NCBI GenBank assembly: GCA_037447655.1
Contig: JBBHKE010000918.1
Coordinates: 173,414-237,413, forward strand
Origin: Zygnema cylindricum
Taxonomy: Eukaryota; Streptophyta; Zygnematophyceae; Zygnematales; Zygnemataceae
Direction: 5' to 3'
DNA length: 64,000 nt
Positions 32,826 through 44,191 of this stretch are shown here, piece after piece. How positions within the stretch are numbered: position 1 is the first letter of the stretch; every line of letters starts with the position of its first letter. The position numbers and the translations under genes are program-made. The notes under the pieces are model-generated. The model did no database searches. It was given only the letters and a program-made list of their open reading frames with translations, and was not told where the DNA came from.

Positions 32826-33391
32826 CACTCTCTCTCTCTCCGATGGGTTTCCTTCCGAGGGAGAGGGGGGGAGAGAGAAAGGCAGAAGCTATGTTATTTC
32901 CAAATCCTGAATTAGAGAGCGTTTCTTAGGAGGAAGTTGTAAGTTTTGGATGGTAAAGGGGAGATAATTGGTTGTTCTGGTTTTTAGGCGATGGAATTCA
33001 GCCATGTTTGTGTATTGTCGAACGGATAATAATATAATTGGTGGCTGAAAAAAGAAGAAAAAAACTTGAACAGTAATTGTCGATGTGAATCTAAGTATCC
33101 AACGTTTTTTGTATTTTCTGAACCCTGGGATGGAAGGTGAATGCTAACAATGGCAATATTTGGGTGGTTCACGTACTGATCTTGTTCAGTAGCATAATAA
33201 GTGTTCACTATCATTTTTGTGGTTTGGTTTTTTTTTGGGAAAATCTCATTTACAAATGTGCGGTTTGTTTTTTTAGAATTGTATTTTTGTGGTATTTTAA
33301 GAAACTTCCACTAAGCATAAAAGGTTTTCAGTTTTCCGATTTGGACATGTTCACTTACTTCATTTTATTTTTTTTGTATTTTTGTTTTCAG

Positions 33392-33482
33392 GTGGATATT
33401 CTGAAAATGGACATAGAAGGTGGGGAGTTTGGAGGTATTGCTGGGATGGAAAGATGCGCAAAGTCCACCCAAGGTTTGTCAG
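33392..33482 (+). pseudogene. FkbM/METTL-like methyltransferase, SAM-motif exon, copy 1
   Basis: The exon starts after TTTTGTTTTCAG and encodes VDILKMDIEGGEFGGIAG, the acidic K-x-D-I-E-G-x-E motif of FkbM/METTL-type methyltransferases. An extra G (GCTGGGATGG, where the copy at 60822 has GCTGGATGG) shifts the frame. It ends at CAG/GTATAGC, a plausible donor. Length is 91 bp because of the extra base. Followed by a TTCTTGTAT-rich intron and the exon at 34079. Confidence 0.7.
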
Positions 33483-34078
33483 GTATAGCCCCCATTTTTT
33501 TTTCTCCTTTTTTTATTCTTTCCTTTTTGATTTCCCGTTCTTATTCTTGTATTTTTATATTCTTGTATTGTTATATTCTTGCATTCTTGTATTGTTGTAT
33601 TCTTGTATTCTTCTTTAAGTCATATATTTGTAATGTTTTAATATTCCTAGGTTCTAATATTGTTATATACTTATATTGTTGTATTTGTATTTGTAATCGT
33701 ATTCTCTTTCCTTTTCTTTCTAGTACATGGGAGGAATGAGCTCAAACAAATAAATAAAATAATACTATCTATGGTTTTCATTTTGAATCATTTTGTTATA
33801 CTGACTCTTCTGCTAGATGAAGTTTTAAAAAATAAAAATAAAAATTCTGGTTTCTATGTGACAACAGCTTCCCGCTTTTACTTTTTTGCGGAATTCTGAT
33901 GCTAGAAGAGAATAAGCTCACAATTCATAAGTTGTTTTAAGGTGTTTATACCATTTTTTTTTTATATGTTTAGATATAGCATATTTTCCGACTTTCCGTT
34001 GTTAGAAAGTTGCGTATCTTTTTACGTACCTTCGTAACATACCTGTTTACGTATCTTTTCCCTTATCTTTTCCTGTAG
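33483..34078 (+). other. Methyltransferase intron remnant with TTCTTGTAT repeats
   Basis: The first 240 bp are degenerate repeats of TATTCTTGTATTC. The rest includes GGTTTCTATGTGACAACAGC, conserved in all copies. It ends in a T-rich tract and CCTGTAG before the next exon. Confidence 0.6.
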
Positions 34079-34260
34079 ACTCCTGTCGAATTTCACTGGA
34101 GATAATTTAAAAAAGGAGAAGAACTTGTTCGTCTTCAATTTGGGCGATGGAAAGTCCCTGATTTGTACTTGCGGCTTGCGATTTTGACGAATTCAATTCC
34201 AGTGATTGTTTGTTTTTCTTTCCTTCAACATGTATCAGTCACAAATTGACATAAATGTAT
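34079..34260 (+). pseudogene. FkbM/METTL-like methyltransferase, last exon, copy 1
   Basis: It begins ACTCCTGTCGAATTTCACTGG (degenerate VEFHG). TAA interrupts the FKKGEEL segment, and a further indel lies near GGGCGATGGAAAG. The trailing sequence matches GFxLxACDFDGFNSDDC of the better copies only after frame changes. Confidence 0.55.
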
Positions 34261-34695
34261 TTTTTTAGTTTTAGTCTTATCTCATTAAGAACTTTTTTCA
34301 CCAGACTGAACGGCTAACATGTTTTGTAAAATAATTAGGCGCTTTTTCCAATTTGAAACTTTTCCCAGTATGGGGTGATTATATTGGGAGTCTCCTACCA
34401 TTTTGTATTTCAGTTAGGTTTTTACTTTAGCTCAACATTTTGTCTCTTAACTAGAGTTATTAGTCGTAGAACAGATGTAGATCCTTTTCAGTAAAGTCCA
34501 TTAGTTTATATGTATAGCCTGTGTGTATAGCCTGTGGTAGACCGATACTCCATGTGTCTCCACTTGTCTTCATTGACATGTACTTTTGTGCGCAATATGA
34601 GGCACTTGTTGTTTGGCCTAACTAGAGAGCAGTATTCCTTTAGTAAAAGCTTTTTGTTTGTTTCAAATGTATGTTTTTGAGATGACGTCCTATGC

Positions 34696-34935
34696 TGCCC
34701 ATCACTTTCAGTGTGAAGGAATTATTGGTATTACCGAAAAACTAGTGTCAATGATACTAATTAACGCCAGAGAGAAATGGTGGTTTCTAAGTACACTCCA
34801 TGAATAGCGTTATCATCACTGTTTTATGATTTTCGGCCAGAAAAAATCGTAAGGCTGACTGCGATCGGCTGCGTATTCTGCCCATCGGATTTAGAGTTAT
34901 TGAATCATCACCGTCGTATTGTATCGGTTTTCACA
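34696..34935. mobile_element. Long MITE-like repeat, copy 3 (partial)
   Basis: The left end GCTGCCCATCACTTTCAG is present; the right part is lost where D1 sequence starts (near 34936). Interior AATGATACTAATTAACGCC matches the other copies. Confidence 0.4.
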
Positions 34936-35560
34936 ACACTTAAATATGTTTTGCTAGATTTGGAATTGAATTGAATTCGACTTTTAGGAGTTTGTTTCGT
35001 TTGTACAACAATTGTTACGTTAAAACTTTTGATTTCTTTTCCTTCAAATGTTGTCCTTCTCCCCTTTTCAAAAGTATATCTTGGTGGAAAACATAGTGAA
35101 CAGCAGAAGATCCACAGGTCTTTTTCATCATGAGTAATATCTAAAGAATCTAATGAAATAGTCACTGTTCTTACAACTTTTCTTTGTTGCATATTGTTCT
35201 TTTTAAGAATATGGGGTATCACTATCTTCCTCACAAGTTCACTTTTGTTGTTTTTGTTTGATTGCAAACCACCAGTTCTAAAATTATGCCTTGAAAAATG
35301 TTGAAGTGACATCATCATGATGTGGTAAAGGCAAATATTGTGGGGAATTGCCATTCCCTTTTTACAATCTTCAATCCAACAACGTTGTATTTGATTACAA
35401 ATTTGGAGTTCTTTAGTGTGTTCAAAAATGTATGTGCAAAACATTCATTCTTCTATATGTATTTAGCCGTGCTATGAAAGGTGATAACTTCCTTTCATGT
35501 TTTCCATCGGCACTTTTTTAAATGTCTGGTTGTCGCCCCGTATTCCATTGGTATTTGTTC
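34936..35560 (+). repeat. Orphan D1/D2 flank (ghost unit) fused to mTERF copy 6
   Basis: The last third of D1 and the D2 fossil (35267-35470) are present without an mTERF gene in front. Here the acceptor reads TTGCAAACC and has lost its AG. At about 35558-35562 D2 sequence (GGTATTTGTTC) joins abruptly to mTERF leader sequence (CCCCGCTACAATTC). The preceding unit lost its gene, and the following gene lost its promoter. Confidence 0.65.
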
Positions 35561-35610
35561 CCCCGCTACAATTCTTCTTCTCCCCTCTCTCAATCCCCCT
35601 TGGCCATCCG

Positions 35611-36903
35611 ATGGCCTGGGCATCCCTGTACCTCATTCCGTTCTCTGGCTCCCCGACTTCTCTCTTCATTCGGCGCTCTCTTTGTCCAGCCGACCGCCAG
35701 CTCTCTCTCCACACGTGCCACAAGCCAAGCCAGCCGCACCCCCCCACCACACCTCCTGGCAGCAGTTCGCCCACCTGCACTGTCGCCATCGCCGCCCACC
35801 CAAGTCCCGATGCGAGGCTAAAGACCAGCCCGGGGCGGGGGGCGGGGAAGGGCACGCCGCAAAACCAGGAGGGGATGCGGCAGAGGGACGAGACCACGTG
35901 GCAAAAGGGGAGAGATCACGATGCAGGGCCAGAAGCTGACGTGGCAGATGTCACCAAGATTCTGCTGAGTCTGGGGTGCTCCAAGCCGCGGACGGAGCGA
36001 CTTCTGAATAAACATTCTGTCGCCCTTGTAAAAAACAAACAGCATATTCTTAGGAAGGCGACCAATTTTCGTAAGTATGGAATCGAATCGCAATATTTCT
36101 TTAAAGCTTTGGAAGGAGATTCTCGTCCAAATCGAAGTTTTCTTTCTGGTCAAGATGAGCAACATGAATCCGTACTCAACTATCTCCAAGGCACTTTGAA
36201 AGTGCAAAATTTGGGAAAATTGATTTCTAGTTACCCTATGATCCTAACATCTCTTCCTGCCACTCTTGAATCCAAATTGCAGCTAGGGGCGAGTCTAGAT
36301 GTGCCAATCACTGCTTGTATGTTGGAGAAGTTTCCAAACATATTATCGTATAGCGATAAAACCGTTAAAGAAGGGATAGAGGGAGTCAAAGCCATTTTCC
36401 CAGATCCACTCAGTGTAACTATTCTCTCAGAATTTCCTGTCCTTGGTCGTCAAAACCCCTGAGCATTACAACAAAGGGCCAAAGGACTACAAGAGTTGTT
36501 TGGCAATGACATTGCAAAACGGCTTTTGTCGAAGCACCCGAACCTTCTCATGGCTCCCACTTCCACAATGCAACACACGTACAAACAGCTTCAACAACAT
36601 TTCGGAGAAGAGAGAGGCCTGAAAATGATTCAATATTCCCCAACACTTTTAGGCGGCTCGTGGGATACCCTTGGCCCAAAATTGGAGTTTTTGGTGAAGG
36701 AAATGGGACGCATCATATATGATGTGGCTGCCAACCCAGCTGTTCTTGGATTGTCTCATGAAAAGCGATTGAAGCCACGTTATGAAGCCTTGATGAAGGC
36801 AAATATAGAGACTAATTACTTTTCTTTACAAACCATCTTCAATCCATCAAACGAGGTTTTTGCAAGAAGATTCGACGTTTCTCTAATGTGTAGTAAAGTG
36901 TGA
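35611..36903 (+). pseudogene. mTERF copy 6, frame-shuffled leader, one stop, no promoter
   Basis: Start MAWASLYLIPFSGSP. A 2-base gain near 35668-35674 and a 1-base gain near 35903-35910 (against copy 2) restore the frame together, so residues ~19-100 are read in the alternative frame (AHPSPDARLKTSPGRGAGKG and so on) before the normal mTERF region resumes (ADVADVTKILLSLGCSKPR). CGA in other copies is TGA at 36460-36462, a CpG transition, cutting the protein after motif three. The remainder is open in the same frame to 36903 (MCSKV). No array promoter core exists upstream. Confidence 0.88.
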
Positions 36904-37686
36904 GTGCGAAAAGTCTTGCATTTTCTTAATATGTTTTTTGCCTACTTGGGAAAAGTTTTTGTTTGTCTACGTGTTTTTCATGGGTACTCATTCCACTTTT
37001 TGCCGCTTACTGAGGCTATGGAAGATGAAAACAGATCACTGTTGTCAGTTTCTGAAACAATTTTGGAATCATTATTTTTAGTTCTTTTATATTCTCTCCA
37101 CATCCCATGTACCAGCGTTGAAAAGTTAACTTACACTGGGAGATTTGTCTCTGTACTTCTAAAGTTGAAGTGAAGAGGATCTAAAAGGAGGATGAAAACA
37201 AATGTTGATGTGTTGTTGTGTGTTCAGGTGCTCTTCCACCATCACAAGTTAATACCCCCTGAATTTGCTTGATTGCTATCTTGTTATGGAGGTGAGGGGC
37301 AACAAGATTGCAAATTTTCTGATGATAATCTGTTACCAAATTTGTGGTTATTAGTGGGATGCTATTGTGGAAATTATATAGGCTTTTGACCTTACATTAG
37401 TTTTGGAATAGAATTAAATTAGACTTTCAGGATTTTTTTTAATTTGTACAAAGAAGAGTTGAATGTCAATTGTTACTTTAAAAATTTTGATTCCTTTTCC
37501 TACAAGTGTTGTTCATCACCTGAAGATGCACATAATTATGAGTAGTATTCAAAGAACTTAATGAAGTAAACATTGTTTTTGCAACTTTTCTTTGTTGCAT
37601 ATTGGCTTTTTTTGCAAATATGGGGTATGAGGATCACGTACGATCATCTTCACAAGTTCACTTTTGTTATTTTTGTTTGACTGCAG
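36904..37686 (+). repeat. 3' flank D1 of unit 6
   Basis: Standard D1 with an internal deletion: after GTGGAAATTATATAGGC (37375) the CTAGAAACACC portion is missing. No gene. Confidence 0.6.
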
Positions 37687-37890
37687 AACCACCAGTTCTT
37701 GAATTATGCCTTGAAAAATGATGAATCGACATCCTTATACTGTCGTGAAGGCAAAAATTGTGGGGATTTACATTTCCTTTGTACAATCATCAATTTAGCA
37801 AAGGTGGTATTTGATTACAAATTTGGACTTTCTCTAGTGTGTTCAAAATGTATGTGCAAAACATCCATTCCTTCATTGTTTGTTTAGCCT
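37687..37890 (+). pseudogene. Fossil mTERF last exon (D2) in unit 6
   Basis: It follows TTTGACTGCAG. CTTGAATTATGCCTTGAAAA matches VLGYSLEK codons, then AAGGCAAAAATTGTGGGG matches KAKIES. Broken frame. Its flank runs to about 38310 and is then joined to the spacer carrying the long MITE. Confidence 0.7.
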
Positions 37891-38309
37891 TGCTATGAAA
37901 GGTGATAGCTTCCTTTAATGTTTTCTATTGGCACTCGTGTAAATGTCTGGTTGTCTCCCCGTATTCCATTGGTATCTATTTCACTTTTTACACTGTGGTG
38001 AGGCTGTAACAATGTAGGCCATGGCAAGTGAATGCTGGTTGTTGCTGTCAGTCAAGAATCAATAATGAAATTATCGTTTTTGGTTCTTTTAAATGTTCTC
38101 CTCATATCAACGATGAAATAGTGAACTTGCTATGGGATTTGTGGTTCTTTGCAGAGGCGAGGATGCAGGGAATGTTGAGTAAGGCATAAAACGAATGCGA
38201 TTCTCTTCGATTGTCACAAGTTAGGACTTTTGAACCTTCTCCCGTTTTTGGAATCCGGGAGCACTTGAGGAAAACACATTCCCATAAATTTGAAGTAACC
38301 TTCCAGCAA

Positions 38310-38817
38310 AGTCCATTAGTTTATATGTATAGCCTGTGTGTATAGCCTGTGGTAGACCGATACTCCATGTGTCTCCATCTGTCGTCATTGACATGTACTT
38401 TTGTGCGCAATATGAGGCACTTGTTATTTGGCCTAACAAGAGAACATTATTCCTTTTGTAAAAGCCTTTTGTTTGTTTCAAATGTATGTTTTTGAGATGA
38501 CGTCCTATGCTGCCCATCACTTTCAGTGTGAAGGAATTGTTGGTATTACCGAAACTAGTGTCAATGATACTAATCAATGGTAGAAAGAAATGGTGGTTTC
38601 TAAGTACACTCCATGAATAGTGTTATCAACACTAAGTTATGATTTTTGGCCAGAAAAAGTTACGCTCAAATTAGCGTTATTAAGGCTGACTGCGATAGGC
38701 TGCGTGCGACTCTTTTTGAGACACTTGATAAAATAGTTTTAACAACACTAACTTATGAAAGTCAAGAAAATTCTCACTCTAGTTAAAGCGGTTAACACTA
38801 TTTAGTGAAGGGCAGTG
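38310..38817. mobile_element. Spacer with long MITE-like repeat, copy 4
   Basis: The left boundary of the element is about 38509 (GCTGCCCATCACTTTCAG) and the right is near 38817 (TAGTGAAGGGCAGTGCTT). The preceding 200 bp (TATATGTATAGCCTGTG) are the shared flank also seen at 27270 and 34510. Confidence 0.45.
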
Positions 38818-39710
38818 CTTAAGGTGTTTGTTTGTCTTCGTGTTTTTCACTGATACTCTGTTCTACTTTTTGCCGCTTGGTGAGACTATGAAAAATGAAA
38901 GCCGATCACTGTTGTAAGTTTTCGAATCAATTGTGGAATCATTGTTTGTGGTTCATTATATGCACTCCTCATTTCATGTACCAACATTGAAATGGTTAAC
39001 TTACACTGGGAGATTTGACTTTGTACTTCTAGAGGTGAAAATGAAGAGGATCTGAAGAGAGAATGAAAATGTTGTTTTGTTCTTGTGTGTTGATGTGCTC
39101 TTCCACTATCATAAGTTAGTACCTCGTAGATTTGCTTGATTTGTCGCTTGTTATTTAGATCAGGGATTGTCAATTTTCTGAGGATGACGTGTTAGTAAAT
39201 TTGTGATTATTAGTGGGATGCTATTGTGGAGATTGTTAAAAGGTGGTGGACAAGGAATGATGCATTTTCTCCCTTTGGTATAGCTCTCCTTATCTTTAAA
39301 CCAATCGCCTCTAGAAACACAAATTCTTGTTGCTTTTGGATGAGTGATTCGAATTTTTGTGACATTGTTTACTACGCTTTCGGCTTTGCATTAGGTTTGG
39401 AATAGAGTTGAATCAAACATTTATAAGTTTATTTAGTTTGTACAAAGTGTTGAATATCAATTATTACGCTAATGTGTTTGATTTTTTTTCTTGCACATGT
39501 CGCCTTCTCCCTCTTTCAAAAGAATATCTTGGAGGAAAACATAGTGAACAACCGAAGATGCACAAGGTTTTTCTACATCGCAGTATTATTTAAAGAAATT
39601 AATGAAATAGTCACAATTCTTGCAGCTTTTGTTTTGTTGCAAACATGGGTATCAGGATCATGTTCTTTCATCTTCACAAGTTCATTTTTGTCATTTTTGT
39701 TTGACTGCAG
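38818..39710 (+). repeat. Orphan D1 flank (ghost unit)
   Basis: D1 begins here (AGGTGTTTGTTTGTCTTCG) directly after a MITE end, with no mTERF gene before it. It is otherwise full length. It marks another deleted gene copy. Confidence 0.65.
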
Positions 39711-39960
39711 AACCACCAGTTCTAAAATTATGCCTTGAATTTTGATGAAGCGACATCGACAAAAATGTGTGTGCAAAAACATTTATCCTGTTCGTATGAT
39801 TTAGCCTTGCTGTAAAAGGTGATTGTTTGCCTTCATGTTTTCTGTTGGCATTCGTTGAAATGTCTGGTTGTTGTCCCGTATTCCCTTGGTAATTGTTTCA
39901 CTTTTTGCCCCGTGGTGAGGCTATAACAATGCAGGCCATGGCAAGTGAATGCTGGTTGTT
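39711..39960 (+). pseudogene. Fossil mTERF last exon (D2) of the ghost unit, internally deleted
   Basis: After TTTGACTGCAG the first ~50 bp match the fossil exon (AACCACCAGTTCTAAAATTA). Then ATGAAGCGACATCGAC jumps to the post-stop sequence AAAAATGTGTGTGC, a deletion of about 130 bp. Confidence 0.6.
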
Positions 39961-42790
39961 GCTGTCAGTCGAGAATCAATTATGAATTCATCGTTTTTGG
40001 TTCTTTTGTATGCTCTCCTCATATCAACGATGAAATAGTGTGCAGAGACGAGGATGAAGGGAATGTGAAGAGAGGCGTAAAACCAATGTGATTTCCTTCA
40101 ACTGTCACAAGTTAATACCTTTTGAATTTGCTCTATCCTTCTCTTGTTGAATTCTCTCGTTTTTGGAGTCCGGGAACCCTTGAGGAAGGAAGACTTGAGG
40201 AAATGACATTGCCAGAAATCTGAAGATAATCTTTCAAGTAAGTGTGTGATTATAAGTGGGATTGTGTTGTGTAAATTTTGGAAAGAGTGCAATGATGAAT
40301 GATTATGTTTTTGCTGTGGGATAAGCTTTTTTACTGTTTTTGTCATTCAACACAACCGACTGGAAATACAGTCATCAACGTTTTTGTTTGTTGTTTGCAG
40401 AGTCAACGTTTTGTGTTGTTTGCATGGGTTTCTCTTTCAAATTTGGGTTGAAACTGAATAGAGTAGGAACAGAGAAGTGTGTTTGGCTTTCACAAATGAG
40501 GTAGATTTTTGGTGAGAGATGAATAAGCTGCTGGTGTGCAGAAATTGCCCTTTTTCCTCCATTCAAAACAACAACTTTGGACGAAACAGACTCGTCAACC
40601 GCAAATGCATCAATTTTGCATTTTACCATTTTTAAACATATTTTTTTAGTGAGTATGATGAAAAGGTTTTCTTTACTGTACACAGGTTTTATGTTTGAGT
40701 TACTCATGATCATGTGGTACCGTCCACACAATTATACGTTTGACTACTTGTTTCTCGCCAGTTTCTCATCTTATTACTAGTCTAGAAATTAATCCGTCCA
40801 TGCCTATGCCGTGAAGTAATGGAACAACTTTTCGTTTGGTTGTGGTAAAAAAAGTTACTCCATTTTATTCGAAGACGGTGTTAGTCTTAGGTACCTATCA
40901 GGTACGGGTCAGGAGTTCTCCAATTTTCAAAATTAATCGATGGTGAGGTTCTCTGGTTTCTATAAACTTTTCCTGCCAATGTTTTTTTTCTATATAGAAT
41001 ACAGGAAATATTTAGAATTGCCCTTATACACTGTATTAAGAAGCGGTACAATTGTTTTGAAATGAACTGCTCTTTTGACGGAAACATGTTTTAGATGGAA
41101 ATACCGAGTCCACTTATTTGTTTTAGGAATATGACTCCTCATGATGTTTTTCTGGTTGTGGTCGGTTGGTTTTTTGTTTCACATCTAAATGACAAAACTG
41201 TGGTATCGAGGATAAAATGGAGGAATTAAAGGTGAGCATTTGTGAAGGAATCCCTCTATGTGATACTTGCGAGTAGTTTTCGAGGTTTTAAAGACTCGTG
41301 TATTGAGGCAAATTAGTGAGATAAGAAGCGCCTGAGGTTTTTGAGTAACAATTCATCTTCTCTGTCAATTTTCTGCTTGGTGACATTTTTGTGCTGTGTC
41401 ATTTTTCTCTATAGACGCAGTTTGATTCTTTGTCGGACTGTTCTGTGTATAATCTAGTCCTACAACTTTTCAGGATCGTTTCAAAATGTAAACAAATGAG
41501 TGGAAAGTGATATCGATCTGGGCAAGATTACCGACTTTGACTAACATAGTTTGTTACCAGAATTCAGTGACCTGCAGTTTGTTAATAATTTGGCGGCAAA
41601 CATATAAAGGTGGTCAATCTTGTCAAAACTTAAGACACATATAGTTCTCAATTTTGATGAAAATTTTATACAGTTTTTGGTACTTTAGTCGGAGGATTTA
41701 CTGAGTGAATACCTGATGAATATCTCCAGCTTTTGGACTCTGGAAGTAGTTCTTTTCCATCAGTTCTTGTCTCCCTCACTTAAGAAGTTGTGTTGAATTG
41801 TGAGTCTTGACTATTTCTTCATGTGGTTACGTTGGAGTTTTACTGTCAACCATAGAAAAAAACCGGAGTAGAAAATGTACAAAGATGAAATACAGGTGAA
41901 GTATATAGTTTGTTAGTTGTTCCTGGTCAATTTTGACAAAAGCAAAACAAGCTTTTGTGAATGATTTTTTTTGTGCTATAAAGTCCGTTGCCAAATTCGG
42001 ACAAATCAGTGTTTGTGGGAATCTTTGTGATTGATAACATTTGCATGGATTGGTAACTAGAATTTTTTCAAGCTACAACAAAGTTCACTCAAAATGTTAC
42101 GGAATAAAAAAATCAGTCTTATTATTTTTTAAACATAATTTTATATTATTGTGATGTCAAGACAGTGACTTGGATGGCATCAATATTGTACTTCAATATA
42201 TTTTTGACTGACTGTATTTCAAAACATTAAAAAACAGCAAAGTGTATCTAATTCCATGTCTCTGTCATAAGCCAATTAATTTCCTGATGGGAAAATAAGA
42301 TATCGTGAAATGACAATGACGATGAAGATGACAATGACGATGAAGATGACAATGACGATGAAGATGACAATGACGATGAAGATGACAATGACGATGGTGG
42401 TGGTTTGTTCGCAATCATAAAATTACAAAACGACAAATGCTGGTGATGAGAGTTTTTTTTTTCGCCAATACTAGAATCAATCAAGAAAAGAATCACTTCA
42501 TTTCCCAGTGTCGTGTGTCAGAATAATGTCCTTTGGATTCTTCAAATACCAAGTCCCGGACCAACGAGTACCACCAAGTCACACCCGGAAGAGCCGCTGA
42601 CACGTTCAGACTCCCGCTGAGCCCTGAACCTTTCACACGTGCGTTACTATGTGCAACTACGCTGAAACTGTATTACTGACAAACCATGCAACAAGTTCAA
42701 ATAAAACTGCACTCGGTTTGTACCGATGTACGGAAACATTTGAATGTTTGTCCAAGACGACCGTTAAAAAACTGTTTGCTTTGCCGTTAA
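39961..42790 (+). repeat. Spacer block B, copy 2 (upstream of mTERF copy 7)
   Basis: Colinear with 17332-20010. This copy has an extra ~100 bp near 41580-41690 and an expanded 18-bp repeat at 42311, both absent from copy 1. No conserved open frame. Confidence 0.8.
42311..42397. repeat. 18-bp tandem repeat, five units
   Basis: TGACAATGACGATGAAGA repeats about five times. The paralogous site at 19620-19650 has a single degenerate unit, so the expansion happened after the block duplication. Confidence 0.95.
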
Positions 42791-42830
42791 GTTAGACGGC
42801 CGGGAGAATTGCTCACATTTTCAATTTTTA
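42600..42830 (+). promoter_or_regulatory. mTERF unit 7 promoter
   Basis: CACACGTGCGTTAC (G-box-like ACGTG), TGCAACTACGCTGAAACTG, GTACGGAAACATTTGAATG, GACCGTTAAAA and the core AGTTAGACGGCCGGG (42795-42804), 104 bp before the ATG. Nearly the same as the unit 3 promoter. Confidence 0.7.
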
Positions 42831-42898
42831 GACTCATCTTCCCTCTTAAGACCATTCCTTCCTACAACTCTTCTCTCCTTTCCCTCTATTTTGCTCCG

Positions 42899-44191
42899 AT
42901 GGCCATGGCGTCCTTGCGCTCCCTCCGTCCGTTCTCTCGCTCTCTCGCTTCTCTCCTCGCTTTGCTCTCTCCGTCCAGCCGGCCGCCAGCTCTCCCTCCA
43001 CACGTGCCACAAGCCAAGCCAGCCGCACCCCCCCACCACTCCTCCTGGCAGCAGTTCGCCCGCCTGCACTGTCGCCCTCGCCGCCCACCCAAGGCCCGAT
43101 GCGAGGCCGAAGACCAGCCCGGGGCGGGGGGCGGGGAAGGGCACGCCGCAAAACCAGGAGGGGATGCGGCAGAGGGACGAGACCACGTGGCAAGGGGGAG
43201 AGAGCACGAGGCAGGGCCAGAAGATGACGTGGCAGATGTCACCAAGATTCTGCTGAGTCTGGGGTGCTCCAAGCCGCAGTTGGAGCGTCTTCTGAAGAAA
43301 CATTCTGTCGCCCTTGTGAAAAACAAACAGCATATTCTTAGGAAGGCGACCATTTTCAGTCAGTATGGAATCGACTCACAGCAACTCTTATTGGCTTTGC
43401 AGAGAGATTCTAATAAGCGGCAGCAAATCCTTTCTGGTACAGATGAGCAACATGAATCCGTACTCAACTATCTCCAAGGCACGCGGAAAGTGCAAAATTT
43501 GGGAAAATTGATTTCTAGGTTCCCTGCCATCGTAAGCTTTCTTCCTGCCACTCTTGAATCCAAATTGCAGCTGTGGGCGAGTTTAGATGTGCCCATCACT
43601 GCTTGCATGTTGGAGAAGTACCCAGACATATTAAAGCTTACCGATAAAACATTGAAAGAAGGGATAGAGGGATTCAAAGCCATTTTCCCTGATCCAGTCG
43701 GTGTAACTATTCTTTCAAAATTTCCTGTCCTTGGTTGTAAAAACCCCCGAACATTGCAACAAAGGGTCAAAGGGCTACAAGAGTTGTTTGGCAATGACAT
43801 TGCAAAACGGCTTCTGTTGAAGCAACCGTCCATTCTCATGGCTCCAACTTCTACAATGGAACATACGTACAAACAGCTTCAACAACATTTTGGAGAAGAG
43901 AAAGGCTTAAAAATGATTCAATCTTCCCCAACACTTTTAGGCTGCTCGTGGGATACCCTCGGCCCAAAATTGAAGTTTTTGGTTAAGGAAATGGGACGCA
44001 GCATAGAGGATGTGGCTGCCCGCCCAACAGTTCTTGGATTCTCTCTTGAAAAGCGATTGAAGCCACGTTATGATGCTCTGATGAAGGCCAAAATAGAGAG
44101 TAATGACTATTCTTTACCAATCATCTTCGATCCAACAAACGAGGCATTCGAAAGAAGATTCATTGTTTCGTTAACGCGGCATAAAGTGTGA
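42899..44191 (+). CDS. mTERF-family protein, copy 7 (intact)
   Basis: An intact 430-residue intronless frame. The open frame extends upstream to 42809 but only through non-ATG codons in the leader, so the shared GATGGCCATGG start is used. The leader is MAMASLRSLRPFSRS, which combines the second-codon context of copy 2 with the Arg-rich stretch of copy 1. The linker has EDDVADV, as in copy 2, where others have EADVADV. Motif cores are FPAIVSFLPATLE, YPDILKLTDKTL, FPVLGCKNPRTL, QPSILMAPTSTM, SPTLLGCSWDTLG and RPTVLGFSLEKR. The C-terminus is SLTRHKV. Its flanks tie it to pseudogene copies 3 (upstream) and 4 (downstream). Confidence 0.9.
   Translation: MAMASLRSLRPFSRSLASLLALLSPSSRPPALPPHVPQAKPAAPPHHSSWQQFARLHCRPRRPPKARCEAEDQPGAGGGEGHAAKPGGDAAEGRDHVARGREHEAGPEDDVADVTKILLSLGCSKPQLERLLKKHSVALVKNKQHILRKATIFSQYGIDSQQLLLALQRDSNKRQQILSGTDEQHESVLNYLQGTRKVQNLGKLISRFPAIVSFLPATLESKLQLWASLDVPITACMLEKYPDILKLTDKTLKEGIEGFKAIFPDPVGVTILSKFPVLGCKNPRTLQQRVKGLQELFGNDIAKRLLLKQPSILMAPTSTMEHTYKQLQQHFGEEKGLKMIQSSPTLLGCSWDTLGPKLKFLVKEMGRSIEDVAARPTVLGFSLEKRLKPRYDALMKAKIESNDYSLPIIFDPTNEAFERRFIVSLTRHKV

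Noticed and set aside
32089-32910. 273-codon Ser/Leu/Pro-rich frame
   Set aside because: Composed of CT microsatellites; no start context or domain.
42809-42898. In-frame upstream extension of mTERF copy 7
   Set aside because: No ATG in it; it lies in the leader just after the promoter core. The same applies to the extensions before copies 4 and 8.
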